The position numbers and the translations under genes are program-made. DNA of 64,000 nt, taken from Leucothrix arctica (GTDB taxonomy: Bacteria > Pseudomonadota > Gammaproteobacteria > Thiotrichales > Thiotrichaceae). Of the stretch, positions 1 through 8,933 are shown one piece after another (positions within the stretch are counted from its first letter, which is position 1; each line of letters opens with the position of its first letter). Where the stretch lies: NCBI RefSeq assembly GCF_003172895.1, contig NZ_QGKL01000009.1, positions 62,001 to 126,000 of the forward strand, read 5' to 3'. The notes under the pieces are model-generated. The model saw nothing but the letters and a program-made list of their open reading frames with translations. It searched no databases and had not been told where the DNA came from.

Positions 1-201
1 GTTGTGAAAAAGAACCCACGTAAGATGTTCACATGGGCTGCCATGATTGGCACGCTAATGCTGATTGGCATTGCAACGGGCTTCATTGGATTGATTGTTG
101 TATTCCCTATCGTCGGACATGCAAGCTGGCACGCTTACCGTGAGTTAGTTGAACGTCCTGAGCATCGCATTGAAGAAAACGGCCCACTAGTCAGTGAGTA
201 A
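1..201 (+). CDS. C-terminal fragment of a DUF2189-like integral membrane protein
   Basis: Only the 3' end is visible; the frame is open to the window edge, so the GTG at base 4 is probably internal. The visible 66 codons hold one hydrophobic segment followed by a GHASWHAYREL stretch and a short charged tail. That ending resembles the end of DUF2189-type multi-pass inner-membrane proteins, whose last helix is followed by a GHA(T/S)WHAYRDLV motif. Such proteins have no defined biochemical role that I know. A good intrinsic terminator follows 18 bp after the stop, so this is the last gene of its transcript and is separate from the convergent cox operon. Confidence 0.6.
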   Translation, partial: VVKKNPRKMFTWAAMIGTLMLIGIATGFIGLIVVFPIVGHASWHAYRELVERPEHRIEENGPLVSE

Positions 202-218
202 TATTTAAGGATCTTATT

Positions 219-244
219 AGGCCTCCACTTTGGGGGCCTTTTTA
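219..244 (+). terminator. Rho-independent terminator after the DUF2189-like gene
   Basis: AGGCCTCC and GGGGGCCT arms enclose a short loop and run directly into a T tract. The hairpin lies 18 bp after the stop at 201. Confidence 0.85.
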
Positions 245-422
245 TTGCCTATTATTTATAGATATTTACTAACACCTAGGCCAGCCAAACAACTACTTAC
301 ATACCTCATCCTCATACACCCATCAGAAGGCATCGACCCAAACAAGCCATACCAGAAGCCTCTTAATATCCGCTATACAACATAGATCGACCCTAGCAGG
401 ATCTGAAGCACTTATCCCAGAG

Positions 423-440
423 CAACAACAACAACAACAA
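423..440. repeat. (CAA)6 trinucleotide microsatellite
   Basis: Six perfect CAA copies lie between two converging terminators. The repeat is outside any gene I can support. Confidence 0.8.
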
Positions 441-454
441 CCCACAAAGCCACA

Positions 455-492
455 AACAAAAAAGGCCAGTTGCATTACACAACTGGCCTTTT
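455..492 (-). terminator. Rho-independent terminator of the cox operon
   Basis: The perfect 13-bp arms AAAAGGCCAGTTG / CAACTGGCCTTTT (460-472 and 480-492) have a 7-nt loop. Read on the minus strand they are followed by a run of seven T. The hairpin lies about 30 bp after the stop of the diheme cytochrome gene. With T on both flanks it may act in both directions. Confidence 0.9.
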
Positions 493-521
493 GGCATTAA
501 CAAATTAAGTTATTTCAATAA

Positions 522-1322
522 CTACTTACTATTAGCAATAATATAGTTAACAGCCTCAATAACTTCTTCATCTGACAGTGTAGGGTTACCACCCTTTGCC
601 GGCATAGCGCCTTTACCCTTTAGAGCCGAGGCATGCAATGCAACTACACCTGTTTCTAAGCGAGGCGCCCATGCAATTTTATCTCCAATTATTGGTGAAT
701 TAGCAGCACCAGTATCGTGACAAGCGAAGCATGATGATTTGTAAGTAGACTCACCCAATGCTGAGGCAACCACGGTATCAAGCTTAATTGCAGCAACCTC
801 TACCACAGGAGCTTCTACATCAGTAACTGCAGCTGTCGTATCAGCCACTTCAGCGGTTGCAGCAACCTCGATCCCAGCGGTACTAAGCATATCTGCTACC
901 GCCGCATACATTTCTTCATCTGTCAGACTTGGATCACCACCACGAGCAGGCATACCACCCTTACCTGTTATGGCGCTCTGAACTAGGGAATTCATATCAC
1001 CCGCCATTCTAGTTTCCCAATCTGCTTTGGCACTAGCTTCTAACTTAGGCGCATTCGCCAAACCAATGGAGTGACAAACTGCACAAACACGCTTAACCGT
1101 ATCGCCACCTGCTCTTGCAGCACCAGGCTCCGCAGCTTCTTTTTTGATCTCAACATTACCGATAGGCTCTAGCGCAACTATCATCTGCTTTTGAGCGGGC
1201 GTTGCCTCAGCGACACCATGTGACTTTGGCGATGGACTAAAGATATAGAACAACCCAACAATCAAGACTAAAGCGATCTGCACCCAAAAGACTCGGGGTA
1301 ATTTTTCGTGAGAACCAGCCAT
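522..1322 (-). CDS. Diheme c5-type cytochrome c, membrane anchored
   Basis: Periplasmic electron carrier of 266 residues. The N-terminus has one uncleaved-looking membrane helix (about residues 11-29). Two class-I cytochrome c domains follow. Heme motifs are CAVCH at 80-84 and CFACH at 198-202, and each domain has a probable axial Met in a GMPA(R/K)GG-type motif (Met124, Met240). An Ala/Val/Glu-rich linker (about 150-180) joins the domains. Both resemble the cytochrome c5 (CycB/c5) group. The gene is last in the cox operon, directly after SURF1, and has a strong GGAGG ribosome site. The natural inference is that it donates electrons to the oxidase encoded upstream, in series with the heme domain on subunit II. 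Confidence 0.85.
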   Translation of the reverse strand: MAGSHEKLPRVFWVQIALVLIVGLFYIFSPSPKSHGVAEATPAQKQMIVALEPIGNVEIKKEAAEPGAARAGGDTVKRVCAVCHSIGLANAPKLEASAKADWETRMAGDMNSLVQSAITGKGGMPARGGDPSLTDEEMYAAVADMLSTAGIEVAATAEVADTTAAVTDVEAPVVEVAAIKLDTVVASALGESTYKSSCFACHDTGAANSPIIGDKIAWAPRLETGVVALHASALKGKGAMPAKGGNPTLSDEEVIEAVNYIIANSK

Positions 1323-1368
1323 GGCTTCCTCCAGTTAAAATATTAGTTTTCGGTATAACGAAGAGCAC

Positions 1369-2106
1369 CTACGTCAGGTTATCTTGCCGACGTTTAGTAT
1401 TCAGTTTTATATATAAAAAAAATGCAATAAAGGCCATGATAAACCACTGCATTGCATAACCCATATGCTTACCAATCTTGCCAAAATACGGCTGCCACTC
1501 CCGAACATAACCTTGAGGCGATTCAGGTGACAGTTCAATCATAATAGGCAGTATCTCTACACCTAGTTGAGTGGCAAAAACCGACGGTTCAAATGCTTGA
1601 ATAACCGACGGGTAATTAATTTCATCTTCTTCAATGCGCTCAGCTAACTGAATCGCATTGGATGGCGTTTTAATCACTCCATCAATACTAGCCACTGCTT
1701 CAGTGACAGCAATATCTTGAAACTCATCGCGACGCCCTAAAATCGGTATCCAACCACGATTTATCATGACGACCTGCTGCAAACCATCAAGAAAAAAAGG
1801 CGTTAACACTTGATAACCTGACCGTCCCTTATTCGTTTTATTATCCCAAAGGTACTGACGACCATTATCAAATCGCCCCACCAACCGCGCTGGTCGATAC
1901 ACTTCATCTTTAAGTGTGCTGAGATCTGATTCGTTGATCAACAGCGGCGGTTTAGCAATAGCATTAACAACGCCCTGCTCAATACCACGCTTTTCATCTG
2001 CTCGATTTAACTGCCAGTTACCGAGCATTATCAACACAGGAAAAACAACAAGGAAAGCTAGCGATGGAATAAGTGCTGGTTTGAATACAAAATTAAAGCG
2101 CGCCAT
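1369..2106 (-). CDS. SURF1 family cytochrome oxidase assembly protein
   Basis: A 245-residue inner-membrane protein of normal SURF1 length. It has a transmembrane helix near each end (about 13-32 and 215-235) around a periplasmic domain. Family signatures include GNWQL(N/x)RA after helix 1, the Tyr-Arg-Pro region around residue 70, and the C-terminal H(x)GYAMQWF(x)MA segment. SURF1/Shy1 proteins help insert heme a into oxidase subunit I. The 5' end overlaps the DUF2909 gene by 14 nt, which fits coupled translation inside the cox operon. Confidence 0.9.
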   Translation of the reverse strand: MARFNFVFKPALIPSLAFLVVFPVLIMLGNWQLNRADEKRGIEQGVVNAIAKPPLLINESDLSTLKDEVYRPARLVGRFDNGRQYLWDNKTNKGRSGYQVLTPFFLDGLQQVVMINRGWIPILGRRDEFQDIAVTEAVASIDGVIKTPSNAIQLAERIEEDEINYPSVIQAFEPSVFATQLGVEILPIMIELSPESPQGYVREWQPYFGKIGKHMGYAMQWFIMAFIAFFLYIKLNTKRRQDNLT

Positions 2107-2296
2107 CTGGCTGTATCCACCCCATCCAATATGAAAACATCAGAAACATAAACAGTAAGATTGACGCTCCAATCCGCATTGTTAATGCCTTAAGCATTCG
2201 ACGTGAACCCGATGGGTCTTTCATCATGTAATACCCTGCAGAACCAAGGCTATACAAGATAAATACAAAGAAGCACAGCACCACAACTTTTATCAA
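2093..2296 (-). CDS. DUF2909 twin-transmembrane protein
   Basis: A 67-residue protein with two hydrophobic helices (about 2-24 and 42-62) joined by a short basic loop with DPSGSRRMLKALT. Small twin-helix proteins of this type (DUF2909) usually lie between coxC and the SURF1 gene in gammaproteobacterial aa3 oxidase operons, as here. A role in oxidase assembly or stability is inferred from that conserved position only. Confidence 0.8.
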   Translation of the reverse strand: MIKVVVLCFFVFILYSLGSAGYYMMKDPSGSRRMLKALTMRIGASILLFMFLMFSYWMGWIQPDGAL

Positions 2297-2387
2297 GATA
2301 ATGCTCCCAAAATCTTATTCAATAAGTAAAACGCCAAAGTAAGCTGAACTCTACCAGCACTTTAGCGTTTTACAACAGCAATTTAAC

Positions 2388-3263
2388 TTAGACGAACCAG
2401 TAAACGTAGATGAACAAACCAAGCCATACGACATCTACAAAGTGCCAGTACCATGCGACAGCCTCAAATCCGAAATGATTATCTGCATCAAAATGACCGC
2501 GAATAACGCGCATCAATATACAGATCAGCATGATGGTACCCAAGGTGACGTGCAACCCGTGGAAACCAGTCAGCATATAGAAGGTACTACCATAAATCCC
2601 AGAGGTCATCTTTAGGTCAAGGTGACCATAACCTTCGGCGTACTCTGCAACCTGCAAACCCAGGAACAGAACCCCTAAAGCAATCGTAGCCATCAAACCG
2701 TAAATAATTTGATCACGCTTACCATTATAAAGCGCCCAATGCGCCCACGTTAGCGTCGCACCACTAGCTAGTAACAGCATCGTATTTAGTGCAGGGATTT
2801 CCCACGCATGAATAACAGCCTTTGGAACAACGAATGCTTCTGGTTTAGGCATTTCAATGAGAGGCCATACGGCTTTAAACTCAGGCCAGAGCAACTTCCC
2901 CGTCCACATGTTATTGCCTTCACCGGCCAACCAAGGCACGGAGAATTCTCTTGCGTAAAATAACGCGCCGAAGAATGCAGCAAAAAACATAACTTCAGAG
3001 AAAATAAACCAAGCCATACCGATACGGAAAGACTTGTCTACTTGTTTGTTATAGAGACCAGATTCACTTTCATGAACCACCTGCCCCATCCAACCAAACA
3101 CCATGAATAAAATTATGACTAAGCCGAGTATCATAATACCCGTACCCATAATTCCGCCGTGCAGCGAGCTCGCAAAACCACCAAGCATAGCGGCCATCCC
3201 CACTGACCCCACTATTGGCCAATAACTACCTTCTGGTACGTAATACTGATCTTTAGACTGCAT
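2388..3263 (-). CDS. coxC: Cytochrome c oxidase subunit III
   Basis: A 291-residue polytopic membrane protein of the CoxC/CtaE family. It is one of the three core subunits of the aa3 oxidase, stabilises subunit I and is thought to help proton uptake. It shows the family's seven-helix pattern, the early YYVPxGSYWPIVGS region, FxxSEVMFFxAFF in helix 3, and the C-terminal motifs GFHGLHVTxGT and AVAWYWHFVDVVWLGLF. It follows ctaG by 32 nt in the operon. The long loop between helices 3 and 4, where the sequence runs MWTGKLLWPEF, matches the usual proteobacterial form. Confidence 0.97.
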   Translation of the reverse strand: MQSKDQYYVPEGSYWPIVGSVGMAAMLGGFASSLHGGIMGTGIMILGLVIILFMVFGWMGQVVHESESGLYNKQVDKSFRIGMAWFIFSEVMFFAAFFGALFYAREFSVPWLAGEGNNMWTGKLLWPEFKAVWPLIEMPKPEAFVVPKAVIHAWEIPALNTMLLLASGATLTWAHWALYNGKRDQIIYGLMATIALGVLFLGLQVAEYAEGYGHLDLKMTSGIYGSTFYMLTGFHGLHVTLGTIMLICILMRVIRGHFDADNHFGFEAVAWYWHFVDVVWLGLFIYVYWFV

Positions 3264-3295
3264 TTATTTCTCCTACACTCATCAATGCTTATACG

Positions 3296-3832
3296 TTATG
3301 CATCTGGTTTTATTCTGAAAAAGTTGTACGAAAGTGTGATGTTCTGAACATTGCCATCCAAGTCTGGCTCAACCACAAACCGAACCGGCATTTCTACTGG
3401 CTCATGCGCCTTAAACTCTTGACGAGTAAAGCAGAAACATTCCAATTTTTTGAAATGTGTTGCAGCCTGACTTGGCGCAACACTTGGCACCGCTTGACCC
3501 ACAACAAACTCGTTGGAACGGTTTTCTGCCAAGAACATCATGGTGTAGACCTTCCCAGGAACAACATCCATATGACTGACTTTAGGCTTGAAGCTCACTG
3601 GGAAACCAGCAGCAACAGACGCTGTAAAGCCAACCGTTACGATGCGGGATTCATCTACCTCGTAGACTGACGTATTTTGATAACTACTATTCGTCGTCCG
3701 ACCATTAAAACCAGTAACATCACAGAGGATGTCATAGAGCGGGACTAATGCGAACGCAAAACCAAACATGGCCAGCGGTATCATCACCAACTTAATCCAA
3801 AAACTTTTTGTTACTGGTTTTGTCTGGGCCAT
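3296..3832 (-). CDS. ctaG: Cytochrome c oxidase assembly protein CtaG/Cox11
   Basis: A 178-residue copper chaperone that delivers CuB to subunit I. It has one N-terminal membrane helix (about 13-31) and a periplasmic Ig-like domain. The copper-binding CxC appears in KLECFCFTRQ near residue 132. The helix exit PLYDILCDVTGFNG and the C-terminal LSYNFF motif are typical. The start overlaps the stop of the small upstream gene (TAATG), so the two are probably translationally coupled. Confidence 0.95.
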   Translation of the reverse strand: MAQTKPVTKSFWIKLVMIPLAMFGFAFALVPLYDILCDVTGFNGRTTNSSYQNTSVYEVDESRIVTVGFTASVAAGFPVSFKPKVSHMDVVPGKVYTMMFLAENRSNEFVVGQAVPSVAPSQAATHFKKLECFCFTRQEFKAHEPVEMPVRFVVEPDLDGNVQNITLSYNFFRIKPDA

Positions 3833-3939
3833 TAACGTCCTGAAAGCATCAAAGTCATCGTAAATATGCCAGCAACAACAGCAAAGAAAATCACTGCCGT
3901 TATCGCTGCACCGCGTTGTTTCCGTTTAGTATCAGACAT
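3832..3939 (-). CDS. Short single-helix cytochrome oxidase small assembly protein
   Basis: A 35-codon frame read from the minus strand. It begins MSDTKRKQRGAAITAV, continues with a hydrophobic helix and ends LMLSGR. It sits between coxA and ctaG and its stop overlaps the ctaG start by one base. Very small basic-then-hydrophobic proteins at exactly this place are known in proteobacterial oxidase operons and are annotated as small oxidase assembly proteins. The upstream GAGGACTG offers a usable ribosome site. Function is by position and architecture only. Confidence 0.75.
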   Translation of the reverse strand: MSDTKRKQRGAAITAVIFFAVVAGIFTMTLMLSGR

Positions 3940-3951
3940 TACAGTCCTCAC

Positions 3952-5598
3952 TTAGTGATTATCGCCAGTGTGACTAGACTCTTTAAGAATCAACTCACGT
4001 GATGGCTCTTCGTTAAATGTGTGGTAAGGCGCTGGCGTTGGAAGTGTCCACTCCAACCCTTTTGCACTTTCCCAAACACGCGCTTCCTTCACGACTTTGC
4101 CATTACGAATACAATCAACAACGATGTAAGCCAATAGCAAGAAAGACAGACCGAATGCGAAACCACCTAAACTTGCGATCAAGTTAAAGTCCGCAAACTG
4201 AAGACCATAATCAGGGATACGACGAGGCATACCTGCAAGACCTAAGAAGTGCATTGGGAAGAACAAAACGTTGACCGAGATAACTGCCCACCAAAAATGA
4301 ATCGTCGCTAATTTCTCATTAAACATGCGACCACACCACTTAGGTAACCAGTAGTAAACACCCGCAATAATTGAGAATAGCGCCCCACTAACTAATACAT
4401 AGTGGAAGTGAGCAACAACGAAGTACGTATCATGGTATTGAATATCTGCTGGAACGATTCCCAACATAAGCCCTGATAAACCACCGATAGTGAAGAGAAT
4501 GACGAACGCGACCGCCCACATCATGGGGATCTCAAATGACATCGAACCGCGCCACATGGTTGAAACCCAGTTAAAGACTTTCACCCCCGTTGGCACAGAG
4601 ATCAGTATAGTCGCATACATAAAGTACATCTGGCCCGCTACAGGCATACCGGTTAGGAACATGTGATGCGCCCAAACGACAAATGACAAAATAGCGATAG
4701 AACCTGTTGCATAAACCATTGAGCTATAACCAAATAGCGGCTTACGGGCAAAGGTCGGGATGATCTGCGAGACAATACCAAATGCTGGCAAAATCATGAT
4801 GTAAACTTCAGGATGACCAAAGAACCAGAATATATGCTGGAACATAACTGGATCACCACCACCTGCCGCATCAAAGAAACTAGTACCGAAGTTACGGTCA
4901 GTTAGCATCATTGTTACCGCACCGGCTAGTACTGGCATCGCTGCAATCAGCAAGAACGCTGTAATAAACCATGTCCATACGAACAACGGCATATCCATCA
5001 ACTTCATGCCGCTAGCACGCATATTCATTACTGTCGCAATGATGTTGATTGCACCCATGATAGATGAGAAACCTAACATGTGAATCGCGAAGATGAAGTA
5101 GTCAGTACTATCTGGCGCAAACGTTGTTGATAACGGTGCGTAGAAAGTCCAACCAAACGCTGGTCCACCACCCTCCATAAACATCGTGCTTAATAGCATC
5201 GCACCCGCAAAAGGCAAGATCCAGAAGCTCCAGTTATTCATACGAGGCAGTGCCATATCTGGCGCTCCAACCATCGTTGGAATCTGGATATTAGCCAAAC
5301 CAACAAACGCTGGCATGATCGCCCCAAACACCATAATCAAACCGTGCATGGTCGTCATTTGGTTAAAGAACTGTGGCTCTACAAACTGTAGGCCCGGCAT
5401 AAATAGCTCTGCACGAATAACCATCGCCATCGCACCACCAATCAGCAGCATTCCAAATGCAAACCAAAGGTAGAGATAGCCAATGTCTTTGTGATTGGTC
5501 GTTTTGACCCAACGCATTAAGCCCGGCTCAGGCCCATGGTGATGATCTTCGTGATCATGGTGCGTATCAGCATCAATATCAGTTGTCGTTGTTGCCAT
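3952..5598 (-). CDS. coxA: Cytochrome c oxidase subunit I
   Basis: The 548-residue catalytic subunit carrying heme a and the heme a3-CuB centre; it reduces O2 to water and pumps protons. The signatures are all visible: TTNHKDIGYLYL at the N-terminus, the low-spin heme His in TTMHGLIMVF, WFFGHPEVYIMILPAFG (CuB His and the D-channel Glu, so an A-type oxidase), the HH pair in VWAHHMF, HDTYFVVAHFHYVL, and the PRRIPDY loop. An acidic/His-rich leader (about residues 6-24) precedes the first helix and has no clear role. A GGAGG site precedes the ATG. The gene lies 12 nt after coxB. Confidence 0.98.
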   Translation of the reverse strand: MATTTTDIDADTHHDHEDHHHGPEPGLMRWVKTTNHKDIGYLYLWFAFGMLLIGGAMAMVIRAELFMPGLQFVEPQFFNQMTTMHGLIMVFGAIMPAFVGLANIQIPTMVGAPDMALPRMNNWSFWILPFAGAMLLSTMFMEGGGPAFGWTFYAPLSTTFAPDSTDYFIFAIHMLGFSSIMGAINIIATVMNMRASGMKLMDMPLFVWTWFITAFLLIAAMPVLAGAVTMMLTDRNFGTSFFDAAGGGDPVMFQHIFWFFGHPEVYIMILPAFGIVSQIIPTFARKPLFGYSSMVYATGSIAILSFVVWAHHMFLTGMPVAGQMYFMYATILISVPTGVKVFNWVSTMWRGSMSFEIPMMWAVAFVILFTIGGLSGLMLGIVPADIQYHDTYFVVAHFHYVLVSGALFSIIAGVYYWLPKWCGRMFNEKLATIHFWWAVISVNVLFFPMHFLGLAGMPRRIPDYGLQFADFNLIASLGGFAFGLSFLLLAYIVVDCIRNGKVVKEARVWESAKGLEWTLPTPAPYHTFNEEPSRELILKESSHTGDNH

Positions 5599-5610
5599 GT
5601 CAGTGCCTCC

Positions 5611-6753
5611 TTATCGTGCAGACTTAATCTGTGCGGGTTGAGTGATATCACCTGTATTATTACCGAACGCGTTACGCTCATAGGTGACGACTGCCGCAAT
5701 ATCACTATCGCTTAACTGCTTACCAAATGCTTGCATCGCAGTCCCTGCTTGACCATTTAGAATAATGGCGATATGCGCTTCTAAGTTTTCTGGCTGAGTA
5801 GTAATCGCACTGCCTGCCATTGCTGGGAACGCACCTGGCACACCGGCACCTGTCGTACCGTGACATGCTGCACAGTTAGTACTATAAACTTCCTGCCCTC
5901 GAGTCATTAGCTCATCCATACTCCACTCTCGGTCACCCGAAGCGGCAGCAGCGGCTATCTCTGCTTTCTGCTCATCAACCCATATTGCATAGTTTTCTTT
6001 AGACACCACTTCAACGACGACGGGCATAAAGCCATGATCTTTACCGCAAAGCTCAGTACATTTACCTCGGTAAACACCCTCTTCTTCTATATAAGCCCAT
6101 GAGTCATTAATGAAACCAGGGTTTGCATCTTGCTTAACCCCCAACTCACGCACCCACCAAGAGTGAATTACGTCATTAGAAGTCATTAAGAAACGAACAC
6201 GGGTGTTAACAGGAAGAACCAATCGCTTATCTACGTCTTGTAGGTAGTGATCATCTGTATTACGAATTTCAGCATTTTTAATACCGTCACGACTCTTCTT
6301 ACTTAAGTTACTAAAGAAGCTCACGCCATTATCGAGATATTCATACTGCCACTTCCATTGATAGCCAGTAATTTTGACTGTCATGTCCGCTTTATCAGTA
6401 TTTTCGAGGTCAATCAAAACCCTAGTTGCAGGTACTGCAATCGCTATCAATATAGCCAGCGGCACTGCGGTCCAGATTAACTCAATGGTAGTGCTTTCAT
6501 GGAAGTTAGAAGCAACTGCTCCTTTAGACTTACGATGGTAGATCATTGAATAGATCATGACACCGAACACGATAACCGCTATCCCCACACAGACCCAAAA
6601 TATGGTCATGTGTAAGCCGTATATATCACGACTTATTGGTGTTACCCCTTTAGGGAGATTCAAACCATATTCAGCAAATGCTGACCCTGGCACTGCAAGC
6701 AGTGGCAAAATCAAAATTTTGAATAAGGTCGCGAAGAATCGGTTGTTCAACAT
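5611..6753 (-). CDS. coxB: Cytochrome c oxidase subunit II with fused cytochrome c domain (caa3 type)
   Basis: A 380-residue subunit that takes electrons from cytochrome c to heme a. It has a cleavable signal peptide ending near SAFA (27), two membrane helices (about 48-70 and 92-113), then the CuA cupredoxin domain. CuA ligands are visible: His197 in VIHSWW, and Cys232, Glu234, Cys236, His240 and Met243 in CTELCGKDHGFM. A C-terminal class-I cytochrome c domain follows with CAACH at 294-298. A fused heme domain marks caa3-type enzymes. First gene of the operon; its leader contains a terminator-like hairpin (6784-6802). Confidence 0.96.
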   Translation of the reverse strand: MLNNRFFATLFKILILPLLAVPGSAFAEYGLNLPKGVTPISRDIYGLHMTIFWVCVGIAVIVFGVMIYSMIYHRKSKGAVASNFHESTTIELIWTAVPLAILIAIAVPATRVLIDLENTDKADMTVKITGYQWKWQYEYLDNGVSFFSNLSKKSRDGIKNAEIRNTDDHYLQDVDKRLVLPVNTRVRFLMTSNDVIHSWWVRELGVKQDANPGFINDSWAYIEEEGVYRGKCTELCGKDHGFMPVVVEVVSKENYAIWVDEQKAEIAAAAASGDREWSMDELMTRGQEVYSTNCAACHGTTGAGVPGAFPAMAGSAITTQPENLEAHIAIILNGQAGTAMQAFGKQLSDSDIAAVVTYERNAFGNNTGDITQPAQIKSAR

Positions 6754-7434
6754 ATAGCCTCCTCCAGTATCGACTCATAAAAAAATCCGTTCTATACGGA
6801 TTAATATATCGAAAGTTTCGTAAGTTGAGATTTCAAAACTTTTGTGAGTATTACTTGCGCGACCTACCCGGATAAAAAGACGAAGTAAACCAATTACGAC
6901 CTATAGCTAAAAGAAGCATTAAGACAATAATTTGCGCAAATAATTCTCTAATATTTTCACAGTCTACAGTCAAGTTAGAAAATTTACTAGCACCTATTAC
7001 AAAAACTAAACCCTTATAAAAAACTTCAATTAGTCGAAGTAATAATGCGGCCAAAATGGTTATTTTAGTAGGGTAACAAACTTCGGTATAAGCTCATGAC
7101 CCTTGATGAAGACCCCGTGAAAAACTTAGATATACTTACATTAACTCTGCCCATCCCGAATACACAACACCACTAAAAGTCGCATTTTTTTGACCCAAGT
7201 CTTAATAATACTTAAACCTTATACCTGTTTGTTGCATATGAGATTGAGATACCCTGCCTGACTAGAATATTATGGACACCCACTTTGCGTGCCAGATCAA
7301 CAGGACCCTATTTTACTTAAAAGACCGTGAAAACACAGCAAAGTGCGGAGAGACACAAAACTATTAACAATAGGAACTGAAAAGCATCTGCGCTAGTATC
7401 AATCACTCAATTAATAGAGAGGGGAAATAAACTT
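6754..7434. other. Divergent intergenic region between coxB and the Sco-like gene
   Basis: This 681 bp region is A/T-rich and must contain the promoters of the divergent oxidase operons. Apart from the hairpin at 6784-6802 I find no strong promoter match. TTGACC at 7190-7195 has no good -10 at standard spacing. A 67-codon minus-strand frame (6851-7054) exists but lacks a ribosome site and begins at TTG, so I do not call it. Confidence 0.5.
6777..6802 (-). promoter_or_regulatory. Terminator-like hairpin in the coxB leader (possible attenuator)
   Basis: On the minus strand AATCCGT-ATAGA-ACGGATT is a perfect 7-bp hairpin followed at once by a run of T, then the GGAGGAGG ribosome site and the coxB ATG about 30 nt later. 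It has the form of an intrinsic terminator, but the stem is short and only moderately GC-rich. It could attenuate the operon or end a short upstream transcript. Confidence 0.45.
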
Positions 7435-8019
7435 ATGGCTATGGCTTCAGGGAAGAAAACACTAATTGGTCTCATTGCAGTATTTGTTGCACCGATAATA
7501 CTTGGCAGCTTGGTGTTTTTAAACGCTGACCGCCTTGGCTTAAGCGTTGAAACCACTAACTACGGCACACTTGTCAAACCTCCCGTCAATCTTTCTGTTG
7601 AAGGCGTTTTAGTCAACCAGTCACCCGCAGACGTTGAAGCATTAGTTAGAAACAAATGGACCCTGCTGTACATTACACCAAGTGACTGCGGTGAAGCCTG
7701 TGAAGCTAGACAAGCACTAATGAAGCGTATGCGACTTTTAACCAATGAAGACATGCGACGACTACAGACCGTAAGCGTTTACCCTCAAGCACCATCAAAT
7801 ACCGCAGAACTAACCAGCAATTATTCTAAGATGAAGATTGCCATTGCAGACGAGAAAGCTAGTGAGTTTTTGAAACAGTTCCCTAAGTTTGATGAGCACC
7901 CAATCTATGTCATTGACCCTTTAGGTAACCTGATGATGTATTACACGGGTGACTCTCCAGACATTAAGCGCATTATGAAAGATTTCAAGCGCATACTTAA
8001 ATACTCTCAGATCGGTTAA
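7435..8019 (+). CDS. Sco-like thioredoxin-fold protein linked to oxidase biogenesis
   Basis: A 194-residue membrane-anchored periplasmic protein with one N-terminal helix (about 10-29) and a thioredoxin-like domain. The motif WTLLYITPSDCGEAC has Cys85 and Cys89 in a CxxxC arrangement, as in Sco copper chaperones. A YVIDPLGNLMMYY strand follows, as in the thioredoxin fold. It matches the small Sco-like proteins commonly found between SURF1 and heme-synthesis genes in gammaproteobacterial oxidase clusters. A likely role is copper or thiol handling for the CuA site. It lies 3 nt before ctaB and has an AGAGAGGGG ribosome site. It is not a classical full Sco1: I do not see the usual downstream copper His. 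Confidence 0.7.
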   Translation: MAMASGKKTLIGLIAVFVAPIILGSLVFLNADRLGLSVETTNYGTLVKPPVNLSVEGVLVNQSPADVEALVRNKWTLLYITPSDCGEACEARQALMKRMRLLTNEDMRRLQTVSVYPQAPSNTAELTSNYSKMKIAIADEKASEFLKQFPKFDEHPIYVIDPLGNLMMYYTGDSPDIKRIMKDFKRILKYSQIG

Positions 8020-8022
8020 TTA

Positions 8023-8922
8023 ATGACTAATTCAACACTCCCAACACTCAACGACTTTCTCAAGCTCTGTAAATTGAAGGTGGTTGCACTCATTATGCTG
8101 ACGGCAATTGTCGGCATGTATATGGCAACAGATGCGTTGCCACCAATACAATTGGTAATACTCGCATCAATTGGTATCGCTTTAGCTTCTTGCTCAGCCG
8201 CTGTTTTCAACCATGTCGTTGATCAGCGTATTGATACTATCATGAAGCGCACTAAAAACCGCCCAATGCCAGAAGGCAAAGTAAACACTAAGCAAGCAAT
8301 TATATTCGGTGTCATTATCGGAGTAATAGGCTTAGGTATATTGGCGCTTTGGGTTAATGTGCTGACCGCAACGCTAACCTTCTTTGCGTTGATAGGTTAT
8401 GCAGTTGTTTACACCATGTATCTTAAACGTGCCACACCACAAAATATCGTCATTGGTGGTGCAGCAGGCGCGGCTCCACCAGTGTTGGGCTGGACATCTA
8501 TAACCAATCAAGTAGAGCTTGATGCGTTGCTACTCTTTTTGATTATCTTTATTTGGACACCACCACACTTTTGGGCGCTAGCGATACACAGACATGCTGA
8601 GTACTCTAAAGTTGATGTACCGATGCTACCAGTGACACATGGCCGCGCGTTTACTCGCTTACAGATACTGCTTTACACCATCATTTTGTTTATCGTTACT
8701 TTAGTCCCTTACTTAGTCGGCATGTGTGGACTTATTTACTTAGTCGGCGCTGTAGTACTGGGTATTGGTTTTCTATATTACGCCGTTGAAATGCTTAGAA
8801 AACCTAATGATGAAAAGCTTCCAATGAAAACATTTGGCTACTCAATCAATTATTTGATGGTGCTATTTGTGATTTTATTGGTTGATCACTACTTCCCTTT
8901 ACACCTTAGTCAAATACTTTAG
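8023..8922 (+). CDS. ctaB: Protoheme IX farnesyltransferase (heme O synthase)
   Basis: A 299-residue UbiA-superfamily integral membrane prenyltransferase. It adds a farnesyl group to heme b to make heme o, the precursor of heme a. The first Asp-rich motif appears as NHVVDQRID(T/x)IMKRTKNRPMPEG. The second loop region includes YTMYLKRATPQNIVIGGAAGAAPPVLGW and the FIWTPPHFWALA segment. About eight helices are visible. The heme A synthase gene (ctaA), which often precedes ctaB, is not in this window; heme o to heme a conversion must be encoded elsewhere if the oxidase is aa3 type. Confidence 0.97.
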   Translation: MTNSTLPTLNDFLKLCKLKVVALIMLTAIVGMYMATDALPPIQLVILASIGIALASCSAAVFNHVVDQRIDTIMKRTKNRPMPEGKVNTKQAIIFGVIIGVIGLGILALWVNVLTATLTFFALIGYAVVYTMYLKRATPQNIVIGGAAGAAPPVLGWTSITNQVELDALLLFLIIFIWTPPHFWALAIHRHAEYSKVDVPMLPVTHGRAFTRLQILLYTIILFIVTLVPYLVGMCGLIYLVGAVVLGIGFLYYAVEMLRKPNDEKLPMKTFGYSINYLMVLFVILLVDHYFPLHLSQIL

Positions 8923-8933
8923 GAGTTAACCTC

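Larger units (their letters stand above)
202..521. other. Intergenic region between two convergent genes
   Basis: This 320 bp gap holds two terminators facing each other (219-244 plus, 455-492 minus). Between them is an A/C-rich stretch with six tandem CAA triplets at 423-440. I see no convincing open reading frame with a ribosome site and no RNA gene. Confidence 0.7.

Noticed and set aside
6851-7054. 67-codon minus-strand frame upstream of coxB
   Set aside because: Starts at TTG with no ribosome site, has no recognisable family, and would be the only gene explaining the nearby terminator-like hairpin. Too little support.
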